Assembly: GCA_017302795.1 (NCBI GenBank)
Contig: JAFLCB010000003.1
Span: forward strand, 214,650-278,649
Direction of reading: 5' to 3'
DNA length: 64,000 nucleotides
From: Deltaproteobacteria bacterium
GTDB lineage: Bacteria > Bdellovibrionota > Bdellovibrionia > Bdellovibrionales > JAMPXM01
Part shown: piece by piece, positions 37,890 to 46,872 of the stretch
Layout: each line of letters begins with the position of its first letter
Numbering within the stretch: position 1 is the first letter of the stretch
Notes under the pieces: generated by a model
Seen by the model: only the letters and a program-made list of their open reading frames with translations
The model's database searches: none
Told to the model about the DNA's origin: nothing
Position numbers and translations under genes: made by a program

Positions 37890-39056
37890 ATGAGATCGCG
37901 TTTTGTAACGGCAGCGGTGCTGAGCATTTTGAATGGAATTTTAATTTCCTCCACCGGCTCGGCTGCCGCTGGAGATGTGAAAGACTATTCTATTCATCAG
38001 CACGGCATGAGTATTCGAGCTATGGGAATGGGCGGAGCGTTCACTGCTGCCGTCGATGATTTCAGCGCGATCTTTTACAACCCTGCCTATTTGGCGCGGA
38101 TGGAAGAAAGTGACACGAATCTTTCGCTTCTGCACGCAGGGTTGGACGAAAAGTTCCCCAGTTTCTTCGGTGACCTTAATTCGCTTTCGAATTCGAGCGA
38201 CATCACGCAGGTTATCGATTTTCTAGGAAAGAACTCTGGGAATCATTACTCAGCTCGCCTCGGGCTTTTGAATGCGTATTTCGCTCGGCCAGGCTGGGCT
38301 CTGGCGGTGCTGCCGGTCGATTTCTCGCTAGAAATGCGGGTTGGCCAGTCGGTCGGTCCGCAGCTTCAATTGATTGCAAGACAAGACTCGACGATTGCCT
38401 ACGCAAAAGCATGGAACGGCAAACTTGAATCAGGAAAACTTTCCTTCGGAGCGACAGCGAAAGCGATTTATCGCGGCTATTTCAACAAATCGCTCAACGC
38501 AGTAGATGTCGCATTTTCGGACAACGTCTTAGGGCCTGAAGACGCGGCCGAAGGACTAACCGTCGATGGGGATTTTGGCGTCTTATATTCGCCAGACGTT
38601 TCTAGTCACCCCATTTTCAGCAACGCCGCGCCCACATTTGGCATGACCGTTAGAAATATTTTGGATTACGGATTTACGACCAACCTCCACTTGATTGACC
38701 CGAATTCTGGCGTTCCAGATAAGCTTCAGCGGCGACTGGATTTTGGATCCGCCTTTGATCTTCCAGACTGGTGGGTCTGGCGATCGCGCTTGGCCGTCGA
38801 TGTCCGCGATGTGCTTCACGAAAATTGGACCTTCGCCAAAGGCCTGCACATGGGGGCGGAATTCTTGTGGAAGCTAGGGGCGGGCTTTCAAGGCGCGTGG
38901 CGCGCTGGAGTAAGTCAGGGCTACTTTACTGCTGGATTCACCGGTGATTTGGCAATCTTCCGATTGGATCTCGTGACCTACGCACAAGAAGTTGGAACGA
39001 GCGACAGTCCGAAAGCAAGCCGCATCTTGATGGCCAAGATGTCGGCAGATTTTTAA
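37890..39056 (+). CDS. UPF0164/FadL-like outer-membrane protein, copy 1
   Basis: A 388-residue exported protein. After the signal peptide it carries SIRAMGMGGAFTAAVDD and AIFYNPA, the N-terminal hallmark of PorV/UPF0164/FadL-like barrels. Near the C-terminus GVSQGYFTAGF recurs in its paralogues, and the last residue is Phe. Known relatives are long-chain fatty-acid-transporter-like barrels or secretion accessory barrels; which applies here cannot be told. It is the first of three paralogues in 6 kb. Confidence 0.8.
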   Translation: MRSRFVTAAVLSILNGILISSTGSAAAGDVKDYSIHQHGMSIRAMGMGGAFTAAVDDFSAIFYNPAYLARMEESDTNLSLLHAGLDEKFPSFFGDLNSLSNSSDITQVIDFLGKNSGNHYSARLGLLNAYFARPGWALAVLPVDFSLEMRVGQSVGPQLQLIARQDSTIAYAKAWNGKLESGKLSFGATAKAIYRGYFNKSLNAVDVAFSDNVLGPEDAAEGLTVDGDFGVLYSPDVSSHPIFSNAAPTFGMTVRNILDYGFTTNLHLIDPNSGVPDKLQRRLDFGSAFDLPDWWVWRSRLAVDVRDVLHENWTFAKGLHMGAEFLWKLGAGFQGAWRAGVSQGYFTAGFTGDLAIFRLDLVTYAQEVGTSDSPKASRILMAKMSADF

Positions 39057-39067
39057 AATCAACGAAC

Positions 39068-39748
39068 TTAATTGATAGAATTGCAAGCACGGTCAACGGG
39101 TTGAGGGTTTAAACCTCTGCATATTGTGGGTCCGATGTTTCGGCCGCTTGTTTTGGCGGCCGTAATTTTTTCGGCGAGCGCAAAATAAAGTGGAGTCAAG
39201 CCGCGTTCAATTTGATTGATCACGATCTTTGGCTTTCCGGGGTTCCCATTTGAATAACCTTTCTCGCAGAGTTCTTCGTCGAACATTTGTTCTGCATCAG
39301 CGTTTTCGTGAAGAACCCGATAGAGGCCCGCCAGCATCCCGGTGCGATCTTCGCCAGCTGTGCAGTGGAAAAAAATCGTCTTCCCATCTGCCACCGCTTT
39401 CGACAGGATCAATAAAGCGTCGACGGTTTGGAGGCAGGCTACTCCGAGATCGAGATCCTTCCACGCCATCGGAACATGATGCACGTCGCTTTCCTCGAAT
39501 CCGGTCGACAGAAGCGCACTGATTTCTTTCGCGACCTCACCCCTGGTGTCGGATTTGAATATGAGCACGGCGTCAACGCCGTGCTCGCGCAGGACGGCCG
39601 ATGCATTGCCGGGCTGAGCGCCACGAAGAAGTGTTTCGGTGCCGCCAACTTGCGAGAAATTTTTTACTGGCAATGCTTCACAGATCGAGACAATTGAAAA
39701 ACAGAGGAAGAAGAGAATCGGTTTGGCACCGGCAGATTTTGAAAACAT
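39068..39748 (-). CDS. Secreted tyrosine/dual-specificity phosphatase
   Basis: A 226-residue protein starting at ATG 39748. A signal peptide of about 25 residues ends near CEALP. The active-site loop HCTAGEDRT places Cys129 and Arg135 in the HCx5R pattern of cysteine phosphatases, with the following Thr also conserved. KSDTRGE and AWKDLD precede it where the general-acid loop lies. Four cysteines in the C-terminal half may form disulfides. The substrate is unknown. The ribosome site lies inside a perfect hairpin. An alternative in-frame ATG at 39793 would start upstream of that hairpin. Confidence 0.82.
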   Translation of the reverse strand: MFSKSAGAKPILFFLCFSIVSICEALPVKNFSQVGGTETLLRGAQPGNASAVLREHGVDAVLIFKSDTRGEVAKEISALLSTGFEESDVHHVPMAWKDLDLGVACLQTVDALLILSKAVADGKTIFFHCTAGEDRTGMLAGLYRVLHENADAEQMFDEELCEKGYSNGNPGKPKIVINQIERGLTPLYFALAEKITAAKTSGRNIGPTICRGLNPQPVDRACNSIN

Positions 39749-39749
39749 A

Positions 39750-39776
39750 AACCCCTCTTGGTTGAGAAGAGGGGTT
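39750..39776 (-). promoter_or_regulatory. Hairpin covering the phosphatase ribosome site
   Basis: A perfect 10-bp stem (39767-39776 with 39750-39759, AACCCCTCTT/AAGAGGGGTT) with a 7-base loop ends one base before the ATG at 39748. The GAGG ribosome site is within the 3' arm. It may block translation until opened. Because TTTATGTTTT follows, it could instead be an attenuator or a terminator from upstream. Confidence 0.65.
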
Positions 39777-39845
39777 AGTCTTGATGCTCGCAAGAGGGAA
39801 GCTGATTCACCTCAAGTTAATATTTATGAAATGTATATCGGGAAC

Positions 39846-40565
39846 CTAGTTGTTCGCCTGGAGCAGAGCCAATAGCTGCTCGCCAATTGTTTGCGCGTTT
39901 CCGGCACCCGCCGCTATAGCTTGGTTTAGATTGCTGCAGATCTCATTGTTTTCGAATGAGGACCCGGCATTGCAGTAGGCCGTTTGCGCGGTGATCGCAA
40001 TATTTCCAATATTCTCTTTATCGGCCGGCGATCCGCTTCCAACGATGGTCGTAATCGCGTTTGAGATTTGCGATGGATCAAACGAAGGATCCAGTGGATT
40101 CGCATTGGCCGGAATGCTCCCGAGTCCCGCAGTTGTGATAAATGTTGCAAGCTTTGACATGGTCACCAGCCTCAACATCGAACGCACTCCTGACTTTGTG
40201 CAGTTAGATACAGCGTTGTCGACCGAATGTGTTGCAGCGTTGTTGGTGAAGACGAGATAAGCCATGACAGTCGCCATCGGATCTTGACCGCTGCCGTTGT
40301 CATCTTTGAGGCGTTGAAACGCATTTGCCATTCGTGTGCCCGTAAATCCCTGCGCAATGTAGTTGGCGGAACAACGAATCAGATAGGCCTTTTCTGTTTC
40401 TAACCCATCAACGAGCGCGACGCATCGGTCGGCGTCTGCCGCGACTTTCGCGGTATCAATGCAGTCCTGGGCAGCGGCGAGCTGACGATCCTCGGCGGTT
40501 TCGCACGACGTAAGTAAAAGAGCCGCGGAGAGAGCAGCCGTCGCGACAAGGAAAGTGTGTTTCAT
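39846..40565 (-). CDS. Putative helical lipoprotein
   Basis: A 239-residue protein with a signal peptide ending LLLTSC, a strong lipobox. The mature part is helical and has paired cysteines (QDCIDTAK, DRCVALV, IRCSANY). A tail after residue 150 contains Pro/Ala/Asn turns. General layout and setting resemble the lipoprotein at 42025, which also lies beside a UPF0164-like barrel gene. A role in a lipoprotein-barrel complex is inference. It runs divergently from barrel copy 2. Confidence 0.72.
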   Translation of the reverse strand: MKHTFLVATAALSAALLLTSCETAEDRQLAAAQDCIDTAKVAADADRCVALVDGLETEKAYLIRCSANYIAQGFTGTRMANAFQRLKDDNGSGQDPMATVMAYLVFTNNAATHSVDNAVSNCTKSGVRSMLRLVTMSKLATFITTAGLGSIPANANPLDPSFDPSQISNAITTIVGSGSPADKENIGNIAITAQTAYCNAGSSFENNEICSNLNQAIAAGAGNAQTIGEQLLALLQANN

Positions 40566-40799
40566 ATTTAAGTCCTCTCGATGATGAATTCCAAACCACT
40601 ATTGTAACCTAAACCGCGCTTGCGAGAAAAACCGTAAGAAACTGAACAAACACTTTGCGGACCTAAGTCCGGTAACGGCCCATTTCCGAGTTGTTAGCTA
40701 GACCCGGTTCATCGGCCAGCAATTGGACCAGTTCATATCGATCCGTCTCGATACGAAACGACGAAATGTCGATAGGACAGGATGAGATCAGGAGTAAAA

Positions 40800-41945
40800 A
40801 TGACGGCTGAGAAGTTTCAAATACAGGAGTGTCATAAGTGGCGAGCGTGTAGGTTGGAGTGCTTGAGAGCCATTTTTATAGCATTGCTGTTTTTCTCGCA
40901 CGCTGCCAATGCTGGCTCTTTCAACGGCGAAATTGACGAGTTCTACACGGGCGTTCGCATGCTTGGAATGGGTGGCACCTATGTGAACTCAGTGAACGAC
41001 GAAACTTCGATCCTTACGAACCCGGCGGGCCTTGGTAAACTTCGCGATTATACGGTCACTATCGTAGATCCGGAATTGCACGGCGGATTTACGAACACGG
41101 AAATAGTGAATGTTTCTAATTTCACAAATGCCCTATCGGTTCAAGGTCTCTTGGATTTGTTGAATCAAGCGCGGGGAAAAAACTGGCACTCGAAGGCTCA
41201 ACTTTTTCCCTCTTTCGTTGCGCCAAACTTTGGCATCGGTGTCTTGGGGAAATATCAGTACAATGCCTCGGTCAATGAGGCGGGAACGAATTTCCGTTTG
41301 GATTATGTCAATGATTGGGCCCTAGCACTCGGTTACAATTTCCGAATGTGGGGCGGTATTCTTAAAGTCGGCGTTACTGGGCGATTGGTAAATCGAACAG
41401 AAATTCATAGCGACATAGATCCTGCCTCAACAGGGCTTACTGCCGGCGCACTTGCCAATGAGGGAATTGGAATTGGCGCAGACGCAGGACTGATCTTGAC
41501 CGCGCCGGTTGCCGCATTGCCAGCCCTTGGTGTAGCAGTCCGAGATGTCGGCAATACTTCCTATGCGCTGCGAGAAGGAATGCTCAACGCAACCGCCGGT
41601 CGGCCGGTAGATACAGAGCAAACGGTAGACGTTGCTCTCAGCTTTCAGCCCATTCTTGGCAATCGAGTTCGGTCGACCATTGCTTTTGAATATCACGGAA
41701 TTACGACTCCGCTCGTCGAATCCCAGGAAGATATAATCAAGCGCTCGCACATAGGAGCTGAGCTGAACTTTGCCGACTTTGCTTTTTTGCGCGCAGGCGC
41801 GAACCAAGGTTACTGGACTGCGGGCTTAGAGTTCGCCACTGAAAAATTTCAATTGCAGATGGCTTCTTACGGAGAAGAAATCGGCAACCCCAGTGCAAAA
41901 AAAGAGGACCGCCGCTGGGTCGGAAAATTTGCAATCCGATTCTAA
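40800..41945 (+). CDS. UPF0164/FadL-like outer-membrane protein, copy 2
   Basis: A 381-residue product using ATG 40800, preceded by AGGAG; an ATG at 40782 is also in frame. The signal sequence is centred on FIALLFFSHAANA. The paralogue motifs are GVRMLGMGGTYVNSVND and ILTNPAGL, then GANQGYWTAGL and a final RF. The terminal Phe is typical of outer-membrane barrels. Sequence similarity to copies 1 and 3 is visible at both ends but low in the middle. Confidence 0.8.
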   Translation: MTAEKFQIQECHKWRACRLECLRAIFIALLFFSHAANAGSFNGEIDEFYTGVRMLGMGGTYVNSVNDETSILTNPAGLGKLRDYTVTIVDPELHGGFTNTEIVNVSNFTNALSVQGLLDLLNQARGKNWHSKAQLFPSFVAPNFGIGVLGKYQYNASVNEAGTNFRLDYVNDWALALGYNFRMWGGILKVGVTGRLVNRTEIHSDIDPASTGLTAGALANEGIGIGADAGLILTAPVAALPALGVAVRDVGNTSYALREGMLNATAGRPVDTEQTVDVALSFQPILGNRVRSTIAFEYHGITTPLVESQEDIIKRSHIGAELNFADFAFLRAGANQGYWTAGLEFATEKFQLQMASYGEEIGNPSAKKEDRRWVGKFAIRF

Positions 41946-42024
41946 GCCATGGCCGTTTGTCGAGGTTGGAAGCGTGTCAAATCATTGGCTCTCGCTGGTT
42001 TGAATATCAAGCTATGATGTAAAG

Positions 42025-42864
42025 ATGCGGATCTTCCTTCGCGCGCGGAAAAACAGAATCTTTTTGTTTTCGCTTTCAGCGATCCTGATGTTGGTCAGCT
42101 GTTCTCAAAATGCCCTTTTAGAAAGCGCGAAGCGCGACACGGACGCCGCACTTTTATTCGAAGCGAAAAAGAAAATGAACAGTTCTCTTTGGACTGACGC
42201 GATCACGATGATCGGTCGAATGTCGGCTGCGGGACAAGCAGAGCGGGCGACGAAAGTGACTTTGGCTTCGGCTTATGCTGGTCGGTGTGGTCTTGATTTG
42301 ATTCGCTTAGCGGACCAAATTTCGAATTCTGCCGGTACTAACTTTTTTTCTTTACTTGGCAGCTCTATGCGCGCAGCAACGGCTCCCTCCGTTACAGACT
42401 GTATCGCTGCTGAAACTACGTTGCTAGCGATCTCAAGCGACCCAACAGCTTTGACAGCGGACGAAAATATGATGCTTTCGTTCATAGGATTTTCGAAGAT
42501 CGGTGCGATTCTCGCTGCCTACGCGGATCTCGATGATGACGGCTCGGCCGACGCGGGATTTGATGCCTGCGACACGGCTGATATTCCTGAAGCTATGGTG
42601 CGGCAGTTCGGAACCGGTATCACGTTAGCCATAGCCTCCTTGAACGCCTCGGGATCGTCGATCGCGTCAGACCTAGGAACCGCTGTCACAACCGCTTGTA
42701 CGACACTTGCCGGGGTGAATCCTGCGTACGACTTCTGCGCGATCACGGATCCCGCCGATTTCACCGCTGATCAAATCAAGGCTCTTGGTGGGCTGATACA
42801 TTCAACCGATAATCCCGGCGTGGGAACATGTGCGGGCGATCTCGCGACTTGCGTGTGCCCATGA
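42025..42864 (+). CDS. Putative lipoprotein coupled to barrel copy 3
   Basis: A 279-residue protein with signal peptide and lipobox LMLVSC. The first third is charged and helical, like a TPR hairpin (AKKKMNSSLWTDAITMIGRM). A DLDDDGSADAGFD stretch at about residues 168-180 resembles a calcium-binding EF-hand or dockerin loop. Six or more cysteines are scattered, with CVCP at the end. The stop overlaps the ATG of the next barrel gene, so lipoprotein and barrel are co-translated. Function unknown. Confidence 0.75.
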   Translation: MRIFLRARKNRIFLFSLSAILMLVSCSQNALLESAKRDTDAALLFEAKKKMNSSLWTDAITMIGRMSAAGQAERATKVTLASAYAGRCGLDLIRLADQISNSAGTNFFSLLGSSMRAATAPSVTDCIAAETTLLAISSDPTALTADENMMLSFIGFSKIGAILAAYADLDDDGSADAGFDACDTADIPEAMVRQFGTGITLAIASLNASGSSIASDLGTAVTTACTTLAGVNPAYDFCAITDPADFTADQIKALGGLIHSTDNPGVGTCAGDLATCVCP

Positions 42865-44030
42865 TGATGGCCCATTCGCATACTTTTAGAAATTTCGTTC
42901 TCGCACTTTTATTTTTGTTCACAGTTTCATCTGAATCGAACGCGGCTGAGCTTCACCAAACGTGGTCGTCCGTTCGGGCGATGGGAATGGGCGGGGCTTA
43001 CACGGCGGTTGTAGATGATGGCGACGCCCTTTTCTACAACCCGGCCGCTTTATCGAAAGTGTCTGGAGTCGAGTGGACCATCATGGACCCGCGAATTGGT
43101 GTGAATGGACCGCAAGCTCTAGAGGTCGCTGCAATCGCGTCCTCCGGATCGACACTCGCGGACACGCTGACGGACCTGTACGGAAAGGCGATCTGGGTCG
43201 GAGGGGGAGGCAAAACGTCGTTCGTAATGCCCAACTTCGGATTCGCAGCATTTAGTAACGGCGATGTTGGCGTCAATCTGCAAAATCCTGCGTTTCCAGA
43301 ACTCAATCTCAATTATGTTTTCGACTATGGAATTGCACTTGGCGGTGCCATTGATTTTATTCCGAACGTTTGGTCCATAGGTTTGGTCGCGAAACGGTTG
43401 AACCGCACGGGCACGAATCTGCCGGTTGGGCCTTCGGTCCTAGCGTCTTTGGATATTGAATCAATCAAAGATCAGCTGAAAAACCGAGGAACCGGTTACG
43501 GTTTAGACATTGGTACGATGCTTACGATTCCATCGCCAATTCAGCCAACTCTTTCTTTTTCTATTCGAAACTTTGGCTACACGTCGTTCACTTTCGAAGA
43601 AGGTGTCCAGGCGCCGCCGCGTTCAGAACCAGACATGACCCTAGGAGGTTCGCTGACGTTCGATACACCGGTCTTCAACATCACAACTGCGATGGACTAT
43701 CGGTTCTTAGATCGAGCCGATATTCAGATGGGAAAAAAGCTTCATCTTGGTGTGGAGTTTGATTTGCCTCTCCTGCAGCTGCGGGCGGGTTTGAACCAAG
43801 GGTATTACACAGCAGGAGCAACCTTTGATATGGGCGTTTTGGCGCTCGATGCTGCGACCTATGGCGTTGAGTTGGGTGAATATCCGGGCCAACTGGAAGA
43901 TCGCCGCTATGTTGTGCAAATGACCTTGCAGATTGGCTTGGATCTCGGACTTTTCGGTGGAAGTTCGTCGGGTGGTTCTGGTTCGAGTGGCGGCAGTGCC
44001 AACCGCCGAAAACTGAAGCAACGCCGCTAG
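42861..44030 (+). CDS. UPF0164/FadL-like outer-membrane protein, copy 3
   Basis: A 389-residue product from ATG 42861, which overlaps the preceding TGA (two further ATG codons follow directly). After a signal peptide ending SNAAE come SVRAMGMGGAYTAVVDD and ALFYNPA. LRAGLNQGYYTAGA lies near the C-terminus. Unlike copies 1 and 2 it ends in a glycine/serine-rich, basic tail beyond the last strand. Most similar to copy 1 in the N-terminal motif. Confidence 0.82.
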   Translation: MMMAHSHTFRNFVLALLFLFTVSSESNAAELHQTWSSVRAMGMGGAYTAVVDDGDALFYNPAALSKVSGVEWTIMDPRIGVNGPQALEVAAIASSGSTLADTLTDLYGKAIWVGGGGKTSFVMPNFGFAAFSNGDVGVNLQNPAFPELNLNYVFDYGIALGGAIDFIPNVWSIGLVAKRLNRTGTNLPVGPSVLASLDIESIKDQLKNRGTGYGLDIGTMLTIPSPIQPTLSFSIRNFGYTSFTFEEGVQAPPRSEPDMTLGGSLTFDTPVFNITTAMDYRFLDRADIQMGKKLHLGVEFDLPLLQLRAGLNQGYYTAGATFDMGVLALDAATYGVELGEYPGQLEDRRYVVQMTLQIGLDLGLFGGSSSGGSGSSGGSANRRKLKQRR

Positions 44031-44073
44031 GCGAGTCTTGCTTGCCTTTAAGTCATCGATAAAACTTAGCCAC

Positions 44074-46872
44074 ATGGCGATTCACGACACATCTTCTGGT
44101 CTGACGGTTGTCCGCGTTCAAAGCGGCTTGGATCGGCGTGAACTGCTTGAAAAATTTGATGGACGGTCTGCGACTTGGGTTGTGAGCGATGTTCGAAGCA
44201 AGCTTGCGATCCAGCGGCGACTGCTTGAACAAAATGGATTTGCCAGTGGACCTTCTGTTTTGCGAGCCAGCGAAGTTTGGACGCAGTTTCTAAGAAGATT
44301 GAAGCCCGACCTTCAAATTGTGTCGCGCGAACTTGCTCTTGCTAGTATCGCCGAACTTTTATCGAAGCGGCCAGAGCCGTGGCTACAGTCTCCGGGTGCC
44401 GCGAAAACTGCATTTGAATATGTTCGCCAACTTCTACCGCTCTTGGCCTCGGCCTCGAGCGACAAAACAATGGTAACCCTCGTCACAGATTGGTTTTCTC
44501 AGGAAGAACAGTCAGCGTCTAAATCTCGTTGGAAAATTTGGTTCGATGTTGCAGAAGAGGTCTGGACTGGATTGCTGGCCCAGAACATTTGTGCCGCAAG
44601 CTGGGTCGCGGGAATTCTGGTGGCGAGTCGAGATCAATTGAGCGAGCTCTCAGATAGAAACTATGTGATTGATCTCGGCGCAGAGCTCAGTCACGTAGAA
44701 GCCGAGTTGCTGCTGACGATCGCGCGGCATCGTCATGTAACTGTTTTGCGGCCAACACCGAAATGGGAATCCGACTACCCGGAAGGACGCCTCGCTGCAG
44801 ATTGGTTGGCTAAAAATGCGGAAAGTCGCGGAATCCATTACCAAGCGCTCGATGCTTCTTCAACCGGTTCGGCGGGAAATGTTGAACAAGTAACTTTGTT
44901 TTACAAGCGACTTCCGTCCGCGTCGGCCGAAATCAAAGAAGCAGTGGCGCGCGTTCGCATTTGGCTCGAAAGCGGTATATCGGAAACGCAAATCGCAATC
45001 GTCGCCCCTGATCTAGAGCCTTATTGGCCGGTGCTGTCTATTCACTTGGAAGTAGAAGGTATTTCCAGCAGTAAAGCTGTGGTATCTGCGCTGCATTCGT
45101 TTCCGGATATGATGAAATGGTTGGCGCGACTTCGCGTGCGCAGCGGAATTCCTGATTCCAGAGATCTTGAGATGGATGTATTTGGCGATCTTCAACCGTC
45201 CATGACCTTTTCCGGATTTCGAGAAATCTTTTCTCGAGTGTATGAAGTTGAAGATTTAGATCTTTCTCCCGATGTCTTAAGATATTTTCAAACTGAATTT
45301 AGCGACACCGGACGGTGGCAAGATGAATCTATCGACCGAGATCAGTTTTTAGTGCGGGCGGTTTCTTTGTTGCGAATTTCGGAAGAAAATACGCACGCTA
45401 TTCGCGCTTTAAAAGCGGTCTTAGAGGAATGCCCGCCGGATTTGAAATTTAAAACGCCGCAATGGGTGAAGTATCTTTCCGAGGCGATCTCTAAAGTTGA
45501 GGTGCAAGTTATTCCTGCCGACCCTCGAGGAATCTGGTGTTTGAATCTCGGGTCTTTAGAAGGAGTAGAGTGTACCCATCTGGTTGTGATGGGGCTTCAT
45601 GAAGGAGCACTTAGATCGCAGCACGGCACCGCAGTTCAAACTACCGATCTGCGCGGGATAGAACGCGATTTGGGCTTTGTGATCGACGGAGAGGATCGCA
45701 AACGAACAGAGTTCGAGGCTCGCTGGATTTTATCCCAACCGAGAATTGCAACGCACTTGCTATTTTCCGACACAGACTTAAATGGAACAGTACAAACGCC
45801 ATCATGGACCTGGATCTCTGGCGCTTGGGCGGCAGAGAAAAAAACGCCGGAAATTGAAGTACCAATAGTAACTCGGTTCGACCAACAAATGTCGCGACCA
45901 TTCGATTCACTCGGCTCAGAAGTTCAGCGATCGCGATTGCGATTTGAGCGGGGCGAGACTGGAGTGGTCGAAATGAAATCGTTCGCGGCGGATCTTGTAA
46001 AAAGCCTCTCGGCGACAACGATCGATCAAGTCTCAAAATGTCCGCTGCAGTTCGCATTTCGTCGTATCCTCGGCCCCCGCGATCAAGGCGAACTCGATCT
46101 CGACGCCGATTCAAGTCGCCAGGGCAGATTGCAACATAAGGTTTTTGAATACCTTGGCGGTGCGCAGTGGGCTGCGATGTCGGATTCTGAAATCGATCAG
46201 ATCGTCGAAAGAGCCAAGCTGGACGTCGAAACCACAGACAAAAAGCCTCTCGTTCGATCGCCTCAAGCCTGGGCGTCACTTCGCCGTCGGATCGCGAAAG
46301 TGGCGAGATGGGTGCTTGAGTTCGAGCGAGATCAGCGGAAGAAGTTTCCTGATTTGAAAACGATTGGCTGCGAAGTGTCCTTCGAAGGGAGAATTGGAAC
46401 CCGCCGAGCGGAAATACGCGGCCAAATCGATCGAGTGGACAGTCGAGCAGACGGCCGCACGGTCATCGTCGATTATAAAAATCGTTCCTACACACAAAAC
46501 TTCGGACAATGGTCGAAGAAAAACTTTTGGCAGCCACTCGTGTACGCTTACGCGCTAGAAAATGGTTGGACGAAGCTTGCTCCCGGCCAGCTAGCGGCAG
46601 TTTTTATCTACGACATTTCCCAGCGCGAGCGAGGGACGGGGCTTAGGCTGCGGGAAGGAAACGAGGATTTTTTTGAATTCACTTCGCGCAGTAAGGGACA
46701 GACAAGAAGTGATGTTGATCAAGCGCTTGGTGATTTGATCGATCAAGTTGATAAAGTCGTCGAGGTTTTGAAATCCGGCAATTTCCGTCCCGAACCGTCA
46801 GACCCAAAAGAATGTGAACGATGCCAATGGGCGCATGCCTGTCGTGCACCACATTTGGAGCTAGCAACATGA
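44074..46872 (+). CDS. AddB-like nuclease subunit with Fe-S cysteines
   Basis: A 932-residue protein from ATG 44074; an in-frame TTG at 44038 would add 12 residues. The first two thirds resemble an inactive helicase scaffold without an obvious Walker A. The C-terminal part is a PD-(D/E)XK nuclease: GRLQHKVFE, VIVDYKNRSY and a following Gln/Tyr helix. Cysteines in SKCPLQF and CERCQWAHAC fit the four-Cys iron-sulfur site that staples AddB-type nucleases. It is followed by an AddA-like helicase with ATGA overlap, so they should form a double-strand-break resection complex. Confidence 0.82.
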   Translation: MAIHDTSSGLTVVRVQSGLDRRELLEKFDGRSATWVVSDVRSKLAIQRRLLEQNGFASGPSVLRASEVWTQFLRRLKPDLQIVSRELALASIAELLSKRPEPWLQSPGAAKTAFEYVRQLLPLLASASSDKTMVTLVTDWFSQEEQSASKSRWKIWFDVAEEVWTGLLAQNICAASWVAGILVASRDQLSELSDRNYVIDLGAELSHVEAELLLTIARHRHVTVLRPTPKWESDYPEGRLAADWLAKNAESRGIHYQALDASSTGSAGNVEQVTLFYKRLPSASAEIKEAVARVRIWLESGISETQIAIVAPDLEPYWPVLSIHLEVEGISSSKAVVSALHSFPDMMKWLARLRVRSGIPDSRDLEMDVFGDLQPSMTFSGFREIFSRVYEVEDLDLSPDVLRYFQTEFSDTGRWQDESIDRDQFLVRAVSLLRISEENTHAIRALKAVLEECPPDLKFKTPQWVKYLSEAISKVEVQVIPADPRGIWCLNLGSLEGVECTHLVVMGLHEGALRSQHGTAVQTTDLRGIERDLGFVIDGEDRKRTEFEARWILSQPRIATHLLFSDTDLNGTVQTPSWTWISGAWAAEKKTPEIEVPIVTRFDQQMSRPFDSLGSEVQRSRLRFERGETGVVEMKSFAADLVKSLSATTIDQVSKCPLQFAFRRILGPRDQGELDLDADSSRQGRLQHKVFEYLGGAQWAAMSDSEIDQIVERAKLDVETTDKKPLVRSPQAWASLRRRIAKVARWVLEFERDQRKKFPDLKTIGCEVSFEGRIGTRRAEIRGQIDRVDSRADGRTVIVDYKNRSYTQNFGQWSKKNFWQPLVYAYALENGWTKLAPGQLAAVFIYDISQRERGTGLRLREGNEDFFEFTSRSKGQTRSDVDQALGDLIDQVDKVVEVLKSGNFRPEPSDPKECERCQWAHACRAPHLELAT

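Noticed and set aside
40677-40692. CGGAC/GTCCG hairpin upstream of barrel copy 2
   Set aside because: Only a 5-bp stem without T tract; such short palindromes are expected by chance.
45641-46279. 212-codon open frame on the minus strand
   Set aside because: It is antisense to the AddB-like nuclease gene, with arginine-rich composition typical of a shadow frame.
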